NCBI RefSeq assembly: GCF_030463535.1 | Contig: NC_132900.1 | Span: 27,255,956 to 27,319,955 of the forward strand | Source of the DNA: Salminus brasiliensis | Lineage: Eukaryota; Chordata; Actinopteri; Characiformes; Bryconidae | Length of the DNA stretch: 64,000 bases | Reading direction: 5' to 3' | Shown: positions 37,297 to 50,731 of the stretch, piece after piece | Position numbering within the stretch: the stretch's first letter is position 1 | How the letters are laid out: every line of letters begins with the position of its first letter | Made by a program: the position numbers and the translations under genes | Notes under the pieces: generated by a model | The model's input: the letters and a program-made list of their open reading frames with translations, nothing else | Databases searched by the model: none | Told to the model about the DNA's origin: nothing

Positions 37297-40200
37297 GTAT
37301 GTAACGGCATGTATGTATACAGTTATCTGTAGTTGTATAGTTCCAATTTCAAGGTAGGTAACAACAATGATGTATGACAAATTTAAAAATGTCTAGAAAT
37401 ACAGTTACAGAAAGAGGTTTATAATATTGTTACACATCAGTTAAAACAGAAAAAAACAACACAAGGGTTTATTAATATCACACTGAATTAAATCCACTGA
37501 ATTGATTCACGGTTTGAAATCTCTTTAAATTCTTTAAATTGAGACGAAAATCAATATAAAAAAAACTTTATTTTGATGCTGCTTTAATAATCTCTTTCTA
37601 TGTTACAGAACACAAGACAATACACAGGGCCGGTCTCCAAGGCACAGCCTGAGTGTTTACATTATAAACAAACTCCCCCCAGTACTGCACTGTCTGAAAT
37701 CGATCGATAGGTGCCTGCTGTAGCTGACCTTCTGGACATACATACATTCAAGATGCTGGGACAGACTGGTTGTGACAGTCATGCTGTATTGATTTCTCCT
37801 TTTTTTCTGATCCACGACCACAGAGAGAAAAACAATAGCTAATTCAATAATGCAGATGGTCCGAGCAGCTACTTCACTGACTTCATTGACGACGTGGACA
37901 CTGACGGAGAAGAAGGCACAGTGCCTACTGCGAGGTTCACAATACAGTCATATCAACACATGTCTCACCACAGTTTAAACATCGCAATACGTGAACAAAC
38001 AACACTGAATCGACAAGGCCCTAAACAGCTTCTCATCCACAGAGACAGAGAGTGAACGAGGTTTGCATATCCAGGCACTGAGTCTGCTATGTGATGTGTA
38101 GATGACCCTCTTTTGCTCCTGAACACCTCAGTCATTAACATTAATTACCTCATAATTAATTAACCACAGCTTGATTTAACATTCCGCCTGCTCAGTATAA
38201 CCCTGCGATGGTCTGTCAATACAGTGCAGAAACGTGCCAAACGTGTTACGTAGCAACCATAACTTCACATCACTGGTTACAGCTGATGGAAAAATCCCCA
38301 ATCTCCCAAATATAGCCCAAATATAGTCAATCAACCAAAATTGACGCACTTTATGTCCAAATAGTTATAGACACCGCTTCTAACGAATGCACTATTCAGC
38401 TGTCCCTGCAGAGAACTATTGCCCATAGAATTGGACTGTCTGAAGCAGATAAGCATGAACCTATTGGCACCATGCCTAATGTCAGACGTGGGCTAGAGGG
38501 GAGCATTGAGCTGTGGAGCAGTGGAACTGCGTTCTCTGGAATAATGGATGGTGCTCGGTCCAATGATGAGTGTTGGGGAGTTGGGGATCATGAGGTAGGG
38601 CGGTGATCATCCAAGATCCTGACATTCACTGACACTCTTGTCATCAAACGCAATCAAATCCTCACAGCAATGCTCCTCCAAAATCTAGTAGGAAGCCTAG
38701 AGACAGTTACTCCATCAAAAGCAGGATGAACTTCCCTTGATTTCGGAAGAAACAATACATGAGCAGGTGTCCCAATACTTTTGTCCATATAGTGTATGTA
38801 TGTATGTTTGGAAAGCTGATACCTCAGAAATTAGCATGGTGTAAACCAGTGGTTCTTAACTCTGGTTCTGGAGAACCCCCTGCCCTAAAAATGTGCAGGG
38901 CAGAAGGTTCTCCATGATCAGGGTTGGGAACAACCACCGTAAGCTACTCATCATCACACACTCACACGCAATCAGAGGACAGCCCGTAGCCTCCACAGGT
39001 CCATCCGCAGCTCAGGTCCGAGGCCCAGCCACAGCAGATCTCCTTGAAGGTCTTCCTCATCTCCTGACTGCGGAATGCGTAGATGAGCGGGTCGATGACT
39101 GAGTTGCACATGATGAGGATGAGGTACATGTTGAAGTGAGACATGAAGCAGATGCAGTAAGGGTTTCTGGGGCAGGAGATCATGAGGATGAGGTGCAGGA
39201 AGAAGGGCGCCCAGCACACCACAAACACGCCCAGCAGGATGGTGAGGGTCACGGCGCCCTTCATGTTGGCCGCCTGCTGGACGGGTCCGTTGCCGGGAAG
39301 GGCGGCAATTCGCTTCATGTGGAGCCTGGCCAGGAGGAACATGTGGACGTAGAGCGAAGCCATGAGGGCCAGCATGGCGAAGAACATGCTGATAAGGCAG
39401 ATGAGGACGGTGGGGGACTCTGAGTAGATGATGAAGAGCACACCGGAAGCTGTGCAGAACGCCCAGATGCAGGCAATGACGGTGGCCGCCCGCTTTTGGG
39501 TCATGATGTTGTGGTAGCGAAGGCCATAAAAGATGGTGATGTACCGGTCAATGGCTATGGCCAGCAGGTTCCAGATTGAGGCCAAGAGGGAGCTGCAGAT
39601 CATAGAGTCGAAAACGTTGTCCATGGTCTTGGCGACACTCCCGGAGATGCTCAGGTTGCCACCAGTAATGAGCGCCATGACCACCGTCTCTGTGGAGTTG
39701 GAGACGCTGACCAGCAGGTCGGCTGCCGCCAGGCTGCAGATGAAGAAGTACATGGGTGAGTGGAAGTTCTTGTTCTTGACAATGGCTGCAATCACCAGGA
39801 TGTTCTCCACCAGGCTGACCAGTCCCAGAATGAGGAACACTTCGGTGGAGACCAGCAGTTGCTCATAGCAGCCTGAGCTGGATCCCCTTTCTGCCTTGCT
39901 TCCAGCCTGAGCAACCAGACTGTGGTTCCTGTGGGAATGGTGCAGCCCATGGTGCTGTGTCATGTTCATCTTCGATTTCGTTCAGTCAGTCCATTTTAGT
40001 TGTAGAACTTTCTCAGCAGCTTTATGGAATCGCCTGGAGTCCCCTGAAGCCCCCTGAAGGGCAAACCGGGGGTAGCCAGGAAAGGAAAAAGTCCCTAATC
40101 ACATTAGAGGAACTGCGATTCAAGAAGGGTTCAAGTTCAAGTGCTGGAGATTAACAGGTTGCCCAGGGAAGGTCTAGAAGGGTCCTGCAGGGAACTGGTC

Positions 40201-43200
40201 ATTCAATTACTGCATAGCGAACTGCGATTATTACAGAAGCATGATCTTCTTTGCAGTCTCCAGAGCACCCAGATGCACCAAAAGTGTGGGTGGCATTGAT
40301 CTTCTCACCTCACAATGTCTGTCTGCATGTAGTCCGAGGACTCCCTAAAATACTGACATCTTCAGCCCACCTGTAGGACAGTTGAGTAAAGAAGTCTTTC
40401 CTTCGGAAGGGGAAAACAACCCGCATTCTGAATCCTCAGCCACGGCTGTGTCACCACCCCTGACCAGCTTTCATCTTCTCTCGCGACAAAGTGACAGAGC
40501 AACGGAGCAACATGAGGCAGTCGGAGGCTGAAGGAAGGAGGCAGACAGAGTGAGAGCTGAGCTGTGCAGGCAGTCTCCTAGGTCCCAGTAGCCGGAGTTA
40601 AAGCAAAAGCGCTGAACCCAGCAGAAAAAACGGACTGAGGAATGCAAGAATCCAAGGCAAACTGCAGACTGCCAGAGCATCTCCTGACACTCTGGCATGT
40701 AATACTCACTTCCCCCCCTTATCCAGGGTTCTGCACTCTGATCACTGACTCCTCCTCTAACTCCTGCATCCAATCAGAGCCTAGTTTGAGAGGGATGAAA
40801 GCACGCTCCTTTCCATCGAGGACGGATCTTTCAGAGATGGGTCTGGAGACGGCATAAATATGAATAAGAACTTACGCACTGTGATATTAATGTCAGTAGT
40901 GGACTCGGAGGGGGTGCACTGATTACCTGCGTCTTTGAACGATGTTCCCTCCACTTTGTGTCTTCTGCTTTTATTCATGAGTCAATTTGTCCCTCTGCGT
41001 TTGATAAACAACCTCGTTACCGATGCCGCTTAATGCCGCGTGTCCCGACGTTGTCTCTCTCGCTCTGGCTCCCTCTCGGCCTCATTGATCACGCAGCTCT
41101 AAGTCGTACGCCACGCCAGCATCATCACTTGGCATTGTCAATGCATCGAGTGTCCCCTCTCCTCAGCCAAGTACGTGGGCAGACTTGATTTAAAGCATCA
41201 ACATGAAATGGAACACATTATTTGGAGCCTTCACCTCATCGGGACGTTTCCGAATGAGCTTTACCATGTACCGCGGTATTTAGCAATATCGCTGGTATCT
41301 CGAACTGGGGACGGTATTTCATAATTACGATATGCCTGATTACGACGGGTCAAATTCATGTGCTGTTTAACACCCTTGATTTTGCAACAAAACAAGAAAC
41401 ATTGGGACAAGTGTCCCAATACTTTTGTCCATATTCCGTATTTGGGGTTGAAGTTTTGCACTGGAGCTACAAGGCTGCGTATCTGACACATAAGCTAATG
41501 GAAGCATGTGTGTGCTAATTAGCATGGTATAAATGGCTAATGCCTATATCATTACACGCTTGTCTCAAACAGCATTCAGTGGCTAAGCAAACCGAAAAAG
41601 ACTTGCTGATGTGGCTTATGACATTACTGTGTCAACAAGGCTAACTGGTGAGGCTAGAGGTTTCTTGTTCGCTGCATTGGCCTCGTAGCTCCAGTGCAAA
41701 GCTAAAGAAGCAAAACATCAGACACCGAGCACCTCTGGGCCACAGTTTACTACACATAGGGTAAGGGGAGAATCTAGTACACGCCCAAATAAGCCCATTT
41801 CCCCATTGGGCATTGGGCAAGAAACAAGACAAAAAGGGGATGTCCAAATACTTTCGTCAATATTCTGTATTAGGGGTCTAAGTTTGCTTCTTTAGTTTTG
41901 CACTGGGGCTACAAGGCTGCGTATCTGACACATAAGCTAATGGGACCTAGTTAGCCTAATTAGCATGGTGTAAACACCTAATGCCTGTATCATTGTGTTT
42001 TATGCCACTATTATGTCAACAAGGCTGATGAGGTCATTTTTGTTTTTTAGTAGCTGCATTAGCCTCGTAGCTCCACCCTCAGACACCAAGCACCTCTGTG
42101 CTGGTTCACTACATGTAGGGTAAGGGGCGAATTGAGCAGCTTTGACCTGTTCCTACAACGGCCCTAGCTTAGATATGTCAGTTGAGAAGATCTACAGAAT
42201 ATATTTCAAGACAAACTCCCTATAATTTATTTTGTTAGCACTTCAGTTAAGTTCAGTTGAAGGCTACTCGCCTTTCCCCACAAAGCCATCCTTTAGCTTT
42301 CATGTTCAACAGCTTACGTACCACAATTATGAAAATCAAGAAGTAAATGACTTTGCATTGACGTCACAGACCTTTGGCTAAAGTGACATGAGGTTACGGC
42401 AATGTGGCACAAACTGAGGTGAATAACATTGATTATCTTGTAAAAATGGCACCTGTCGAGAGGTCAGGCCTTGAAAGTGATGTGTTGGAAGCAGGGAAAA
42501 TGGGAAAGTGATGGCTAGACGACTGCATGGTCTTCAAAACGTCAGGCAGGTCTTGTAGGGCGTTCAGTCCTTACCAAAAGTGCTCTACCTAAGCACAACT
42601 GGTGAACAAGGTTAGGGGTGCCTAAGGCTCAGATCCACAGAGGTCTCACCTCCCAACTTACAGGACTTGAAGGGTTTGTTGCTAATCCTTAATTATTGGT
42701 GCCAGATACCACAGGACCACCTTCAGATGTCTTGTGGAGTTAGGCAGCTGGTTGTAATGTTATGGCTGATCGCTGTATCTAGAAATACAAAGGAATTCTA
42801 TGGTAAATGAGATTCTGTGTAACCCTAAAAAAATGAATGCTAACCACAAGACTCACAATAAAGAGTGACTAGGCTTGAGTGGTATTCAGGTTTTCTGTTG
42901 GCTGAGCACTGACACAAGCCTTTGTTTGATAAAAACTCGTATCTGAGAGCACAACAGAACTACCAGAAGGTACGAATTAGGCAGTTTCTTTCGTGTTTGG
43001 ACTCGTAGCCGGCTTTCCACAAGTTCTAGCAGGCTAAAAGCACAGGCCGTGTTCCAGCAAACTGAGGCTCAAATCACACACATTAAGAAAATAAAGCCTC
43101 AGGCCTGAGAGCACAACGTCGAGTGCATGGTGTTGGGGGGGCTGTCGACTGTTTCAGGCACATCGAGTAGACCGATTGCTCTGCCTTTTAATCAAACCCA

Positions 43201-45715
43201 GGACGTCATGCACTGAGCTCTCAGCACTGCTGTGAGGACAGGATTGCATTTAGCGGTAAGAGCGTTGGTGAGGTCAGCGTGTTGGAAGATCACCTCAACC
43301 CCAATTAACCAACTTATCCCAAAAGTAATGAATGGAGCACCATCTCTTATTCGAGTGACAGCAGCACAGTTCCACTGCTCCACAGCTCAATGCTGGGTGT
43401 CTTTATCCCCCTCTAGCCCATCTAGTGTTAGGCATGGTGCCAATAGGTTCATGTTTATCTGCTCCAGAGAGTCCTATTGAACTTTCTATTGGCAGTACGT
43501 CTCTACAGAAACTAGACAAGCTGTGTGTGTGTGTGTGTGTGCATTTGCACATCTGTGTCAGCAATGAGTGCAACTTAAAGAAGATAAAAGCATTAATTAG
43601 AAGGGGTGTCCACAAACGTATTTTTTTCAATATAAATGACACAAATAGATAAGAAGAAATGAGTCCCTAGTTTGGCCATTAGTGTGCGAGCGAACAGCTG
43701 GCCCTGCTGCTCTAATCGAGTGGGAAGGGAGGCTTAGTTCCACTCTGGTCATTCTGAGAGGTTCTGGGGAGAGTGTTGGGCATCTGTTAGATATGGAAAT
43801 ATGGAAATTCTTAGTGCCACTGATTTTGACATTTAGCCTCTCAGTGTCTCCCAGTGTTACAAACAATTACAGTTCTTTGATACAGTTCCCCCATCCCTCC
43901 TGCTGGTCAGTTGTGTAGCTGCGTTTAGCAGTGGGCTATATATACTTCAGTCTATTTCACTTGACATGATCCAGCTAACTTAATGCTATATGCTGTGCTA
44001 GCAGTAAAGCTGCTTTCAATGGGTCTCGTCAGAAGTAAACAAACACCACGTTTTTTTTTTTTTTATTATTGAAATCTGTCAGTTTTCAGCCTTTTATGAT
44101 GATTTTTAATACAAATGTAAAAACAGAAATATCATTTTTTCCGCACCCAATCTGCATGAACGTAGCATTTGTTTCTTTCGTGTTTGGACTCGTAGCCGGC
44201 TATCTTCAAGTTTGCTAGCAGGCCTAACAAATCACACATATTTAGATGATAAAACTTCAGATCTGAGAGCACAAGTCGAGTGAATGGTGTTTGGGGGTGC
44301 TGTGGACTGTTTTCAGGCACATTGAGTAGACTTAATCAAACAGGGGACGTGGTGCACTGTCTGCATGAACGTAGCATTTGATCGGTGCTCTTTGGTGCTC
44401 GGGTGGACTGTGTGCTTCTTTCCCTGGCCGTGATGAAAATAGTGCTGACATCAGACATCAATACCCAGGTAATTGGTGTTGCATTGAAACTCCCTATGTA
44501 CCTGATTCATCATCCAGTTTCAGAGGGTGTTCATGTGGTGGGTACTCACAGCACAGATGGAAAAGGGGACAGTGACAAGTGGACTCATCGGAATACATTC
44601 ACGTGCTGCTGCTGAAGTTCACTCAGCCCTGTGCTCCTTTATGAGCGAGCTCATCTAACAAACATCACTGGAGCCAATATAGTAACGGAACATGCCTTAA
44701 GATGGGGGGATTCCCTGAGGGGAGCGTTGATGAGGGATGGTTGAAAAGGGGATTGAAGCAGGGTAAGAGTGCAGTAAAACAGACCTTAGCTCCTATCCTG
44801 CTGATTGCTGGATGTAATAAGAAGTTAGGGTGACCAGACGTCCTATTTTTCCCCAGACGTGTCCTCTGTTTGGGATGTAATAAAGAAAATGTGTCTGGCC
44901 GGGAGTTCTAAGGTTTCATTACTCAGGTTGAAGTGAGTGGAGATACTAGGGTTTAAAAAGACTTCTATAGAAGCTGAAGTATCAACTTAAGCTTTTTACT
45001 CCAGTAAAAGTGTAAAAGTACTGGTTTCAAAACTACTTAAAGTAGAAAAGTCAAGGTTTTTAAAACAAAGGCCAAAAGCTTAGGCCGCACCACAGGGGTC
45101 TATAGTGCACTACCCCTCCTCCCCAAAAACACATTTCTCTAAAAGCCATAATGAGGAGAATGTTCTATTAAAATGTTGATGTTAAAAATGTTGGGCTGCA
45201 CTAGGCTCCAGTTTCAGCTGCAGATCTGCCCATTGAAAATGAAGCATTTCAGTAATATCAGCTCTATTAAAGGAGCGTCTCTGTGCTCTACTGAGCATTA
45301 ACATGAGCTTCATGGAGGAAAATATGAGGAGTCGTTGTCTAGAAGTTTTGTAATGGTGCAAAAAGTCAAACTTCAGAGGCGTGTGATCAATAAGCTTTAT
45401 TGGAATGTAAATGTGGGGCTTAGTCCGGACTCCAGTTTCACTGCAGTTCTCTTGAGTCTCTGCCACGGACACAGTCTTCATACTAGACTACAGACGTCTG
45501 CTGTGTCACACTTTCTGGATTTTTATTTTTTTTGAAGGATGACTGGAATGAAAACAAACGGAAATTAAATAAGAGTAATGAGGCAACGAACCAGCATTTC
45601 TATTTAAGTAAGATAACGAAGTATTTGTATTTCGTTATTTGACACCTGCCCACTGCCCACCACAGCTGACTGACCACAGCCTAAAAATGTCTAAACACAA
45701 AGTCTACATATATAC

Positions 45716-45768
<53 letters not shown>

Positions 45769-48700
45769 GTTGGCATTGTGAGACCCTTGAGTTGAAATGG
45801 AAGGAGATCATTTAACAATATGGGCTGTTAGGTCTATTCATTAGTTTTGGTAATTGAGTCAATGTGTCTGCATTAACGCTCATTAACATCGCTGCCTGAT
45901 TTGAGAGGTATTTGACTCTCTCTCCAACACTCTGCCACAGTTTTACAGTTTAGGTCTACTTGAAGCCCCCCCAGCCACAACATCCTAACCACGACAACCC
46001 TCATGTGTCCCCAGTGTCCTCAGTGGTTCAAGTCATCAGATCTGATGTTTCTGGAGTTACTGAATGTGGATACGCAAATCTGATTATTTGAAATTAGATC
46101 TTATAAGATGTGACATTCTCATATGTGATCCAGATTAGCCAAGCTAGCATCATCATTGTTATCATGGCAACGAGCAGCACCTGACTTGACGTTAGTGTCA
46201 GTAAACGCTGCAAAAGCAGTACAGTCAACCAAAGGATTTTTGCACCAACATCTTCCTGTCCTGTCCTGCTTCTTACAAAAATGAGCCAAAACATTAAGAC
46301 CATGTGGCTAATATGCTGATGGTCATCTGTGTGCCACCAAAAACACCTCACCTGACTGAGTTCTAGCTGATACTTTAAGGCCTGTCAGCTGCCAGGCGTA
46401 TCCACTGCAGATATGCTGTAGATCCAGCACATTCCACAGGTAAACGGTGCATGGGTACCTGGCCATGCTAGTAATGTTAAAAAACAACAAAAAGAGGACT
46501 CCTTAGACCAGACAACTTTTCTTTTATTGCTCCAAGCTCTAGTCCAAATGCCTGTGTGTCCCTAGTATGCACCTTTAATGGTGGACAGGGGTTAGCATGG
46601 GCACTCTGACAGCTCTGCAGCTACATAGCAGGGGGCGCTGCACTGTGTGTTGTGAGGTGTTCTTCTCGTAACCATCTTTAAACATCTTCTAAGACTTGTA
46701 CCACAAGGTTGGTACAAGTCTGATGGGATAGCCCTTTGTTACCCTCACATATTGATGAGTCTTGGGCACCCAACAATTTGTCCAACCTCCCAACACAACT
46801 GACAGGGAACACAAGTCAAGTCAAGTCAAGTGGGTTTTATTGTCATTTCAACTACATACAGAGTACACAGTGAAACGAAACAACGTTCGGCGCCTTTGCT
46901 GATGAGACCCAGCACAGTTGTATCATCGGCGAACTTTATGATGCTGTTAGAACTGTGTTTCGCAACACAGTCATGAGTCAGCAGGGTGAACAACAGAGGA
47001 CTCAGTACACTGCCCTGGGGTGCCCCAGGCTACAAGCCTTACTGTTGTGGAGAAACTGAACCAGCCATCTGGACCATAACAACTTGATCCATGTGAAAGT
47101 CACTTAGGTCTTCACGCCTGACCATTTCTCTTGCACCCGATAGGATGACTGTGAAACCCGACTGTTACTCAGCACTAAGCAATTTTCTGAGCTGCTACTT
47201 TTCAACTTCTACTCAGTTTTTTGCTTTTTGGTTGTTGTTGCTGTTGGAAAGATGCTTTTACGTATACTGGAATATGAGATTAGGTGGCCCTGTGCACCTG
47301 GTTATAATGACTTTGTAAGAATTTTACCCTTCAGTGAAAGTATCCTGTCTGATCACCCGTTTTCCGTAGTATTCACATGTTAATTCTGTGCATTGTAGCA
47401 AGCTGTTATTCACTAGCATGCGTTTTTGTGTCCTTTGCAGAAGACTGCAGACTTGCTGCCTCTGAAAGCCTCTGTTAAAGTACATATGCCAAATGATCCG
47501 CCAATTCCGAGAGTCCCTGCTGTTCCACAAGTGCATTCAGCTGCAGTAAGACGCTGCTGGAGCAGCAGCTCGAGCTGGCACAAAGACTGGACAAGCCTCA
47601 TCCTTCACGTACTTAGCTTGCAGTAAGGATTCCACCAGTGTGAGAACTGTAGGTAACATTTTATACAAGGAAGTATTTACTGTCTGTGTAATTTCGTAAC
47701 TCCACCCTATGAAAGATTGTCTCACAGGTGACTGGAATTTGCCTTCCAGGCACTCACAGCAGGCCTGCATTGTGTAATTTAACAGGTGGGGCCAAGATTC
47801 GGACGCTTCCTCCCACTGTGCTTTGGAAACACAGAGTAGAAACTCTTTGAGCTTAACAGTCTGTTCATATTGTGCTTTGGAAACAATGAAAACCCGTAAG
47901 TCAGCAACCTGTTATGCCCTTACAATGCTGTTGCTTACAAGCCTATTAAGCAATGACTAGGGTGCTCTTGCTCAGTTTTCCAGAGCTCTTCCAGTTGTGT
48001 TGTATCAGGCATTACTCTCTGAGTGTCCACTATGATGCCCTGATTAAGCCAAGAGCTGGTATCTGACTTCAGAGGTGTCAAGTAATAAAATACAAATTCT
48101 TCGTTATCTTACTTATGTAGAATTTTGGTTATCTATACTTTACTGTAGTAATTCATTTTCAGACTACTTTTTATTCATCTTTCTTTTCCTTACATTTTAA
48201 GAATAGTCTCATTACTTCTATTTCATTTCCATTTGTTTTCATTCCGACATCATTAAAAAAAAAAAGAAAAAAAAAAGGGGAAGGTGGGGTAGTGCACTAT
48301 AGGCCCCTGTGACACGGCCTAAGCTTTTGGCCTTTGTTTTCAGGTAGTCAGATTAAGGTAGTCAGATTGGTGGGTACTTGTTTGGTTGGTTTGTTTGTTA
48401 GATAGTTTGTTGGTTAAGCAGTAGGTTAGTTAGATATTTGTTGAAGTATGTTGGTTAAATAGCTTGTAGGTTTATTGGATGGATAGTTAAGTCGTTAGAT
48501 AATTGGGTATTTAGTCAGTAGGTTGATACAAACTATTTAACCAACATACTCCAACAAATGTCTAACTAACCTACTGCCTAACTGACAAACTATCTAACAA
48601 ACTAACCAACCAACCAAGTACCTACCAATCTGACTACCTTAATAACTGACTAACTTTCCAATCAACAAGTCTACTAACTAACCATTAAATATACTAACAG

Positions 48701-50699
48701 GCATAGTAACTACCTAATTATCTAAATAATCAACTAACCTATAAAACCATACTAACTAGCCTATCAACTAACTGCCCTATTGACTAACTATCTAACCTAC
48801 CAGCCAACAAACATACTAATTATTTAAGCACCCAGCAACTACCTGACTAACTAGCTAACCAGTTAACTAACCTACTAACTAACCTTCTAACTATCCAACC
48901 AAACTATCTAACTAATCAACTGACCTGCCAACAAACCTACAAGCTAACCAACAAACATGCTAACTAACCTTCTGACTAACTAAATAGCTGACTAACTAAA
49001 GCTCATTCATGTGATCCATTGAGGCCCAACCTTACAACCTACAGGACTTAAAGGATCTGCTGCTTATGTCTTGGTGCCAAAAACCACAACAGGACACCTA
49101 AGAGGTCTTGTGGAGTCCATGCCTCAATGGGTCTGAGCTGTTTTGACAACACAATGGGGAACTATATAATTAGGAAGATGGTTTTAATGTTATGGCTGAT
49201 CGGTGTGTTTTTCTTTTAATTCCTCAATATAGTGACTCTGAAAAATGCTTATTAGTAAAATTCTACATGACTACTAAAACTACTGATAATATTAATACTA
49301 ATAATAATTATTAGTAATAGTAGTAAATAGGTGAACATTATAATGCAGTTATAACACCCTTATAAAGCCCAATCAAGCCAATAATTGGTGATTAACTGCC
49401 TACTTATTCCTACTTCATGAATCAATAACTACACTGTTAAAGTGCCTTCATGTACATTTGGAGGTTTTTCAATCTGAAACAGTGGAGATGCTTTGGGGAA
49501 GAAAAAGGTTCCTTGAAGGTTCCTTCAAAGCTTCAAATTGAAGAACCTTCAAACGTTCCTCGAAGGATCTTAAACTTTTAACAGTGTAGAGTGAATTAAC
49601 ACCTTCATAAGCGTAAATGTTAACCTGTAACAGCCGTTAGAGCTTTAGGGTAGGTGATGGCTTGTCTTCATTTAGAGCTAGGTAATGATTTGCCATCACA
49701 ACCCAAGGCATTCAATAATTAATCAAATAAACGCAGGAATGATCAGCCAGTTCATTTAATGTTCTTCACCTGATAGGCAAATGCGTCAAAAAAATTTACA
49801 CTCATTACTCAAGTAGAAGCAGAGATACTAGAGTTTAAAAAGACTTCTATAGAAGTTGAACTATCAACTTAAGCTTTTTACTCCAGTAAAAGTGTAAAAG
49901 TACTGGTTTCAAAACTACTTAAAGTTTTAAAGTAAAAAAAAAAATAATGGGAGGAAAACATTTTTTGCTTTTTTCTTTAGTATGTTGGTTAAATAGTTTT
50001 TGGAGGTTTATTGGAAGGTTAGTTCAGTAGTTAGATAATTAGGTAGTTATTCAGTAGGTTAGTTAGATAGTATGTTTTTTTTTTGTTTAGATAATATGTT
50101 GGTTAAATAGTTTTTGGAGGTTTATTGGAAGGTTAGTTCAGTAGTTAGATAATTAGGTAGTTATTCAGTAGGTTAGTTAGATAGTATGTTTTGTTTAGAT
50201 AATATGTTGGTTAAATAGTTTTTAGAGGTTTATTGGAAGGTTAGTTAATAGTAGTTAATAGTAATAAATAATTAGGTAGTTAATCAGTTGGTTAGTAGAT
50301 TTGTAAGTATGGTTGGTTGGTTGGTTAGTTGGTGAATTTGTTGATTGAAAAGTTATTCAGTTATTTAGTTAATATGGTAGTTTGTAGGTTTGTTGTGGTT
50401 AGTGTGTTAGCCATTTGGTTAGTACGCTTGTTAAGGTTACAGTCGGACACAGGTTAAGCTGCTTGAGGTTGCTCCTGACGTCTGCAGTGTGTATTTCTGT
50501 AATGTACTGATTATAACACAGGGAAGGTACTGGATGAACTAGTTCTGCTGGTCTACATCTGCCTCAGCTGTGCCGTCATGTGGACCTTCATTCAGATCCG
50601 TATTCTTAGTCGTATAAACCATATTCTTAATTGTTGTTTTTATTCACTATTTCATCCGTTCCTGTTAATGACCATACTGGTTTTGTATGTCTGAATAGG

Positions 50700-50731
<32 letters not shown>

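Noticed and set aside
47546-47626. Extension of exon 2 of the candidate gene past 47545
   Set aside because: The frame stays open briefly, but a strong GTAAGA donor at 47546 joins in phase to the next exon, whereas the extension is Ser-rich and ends at a stop.
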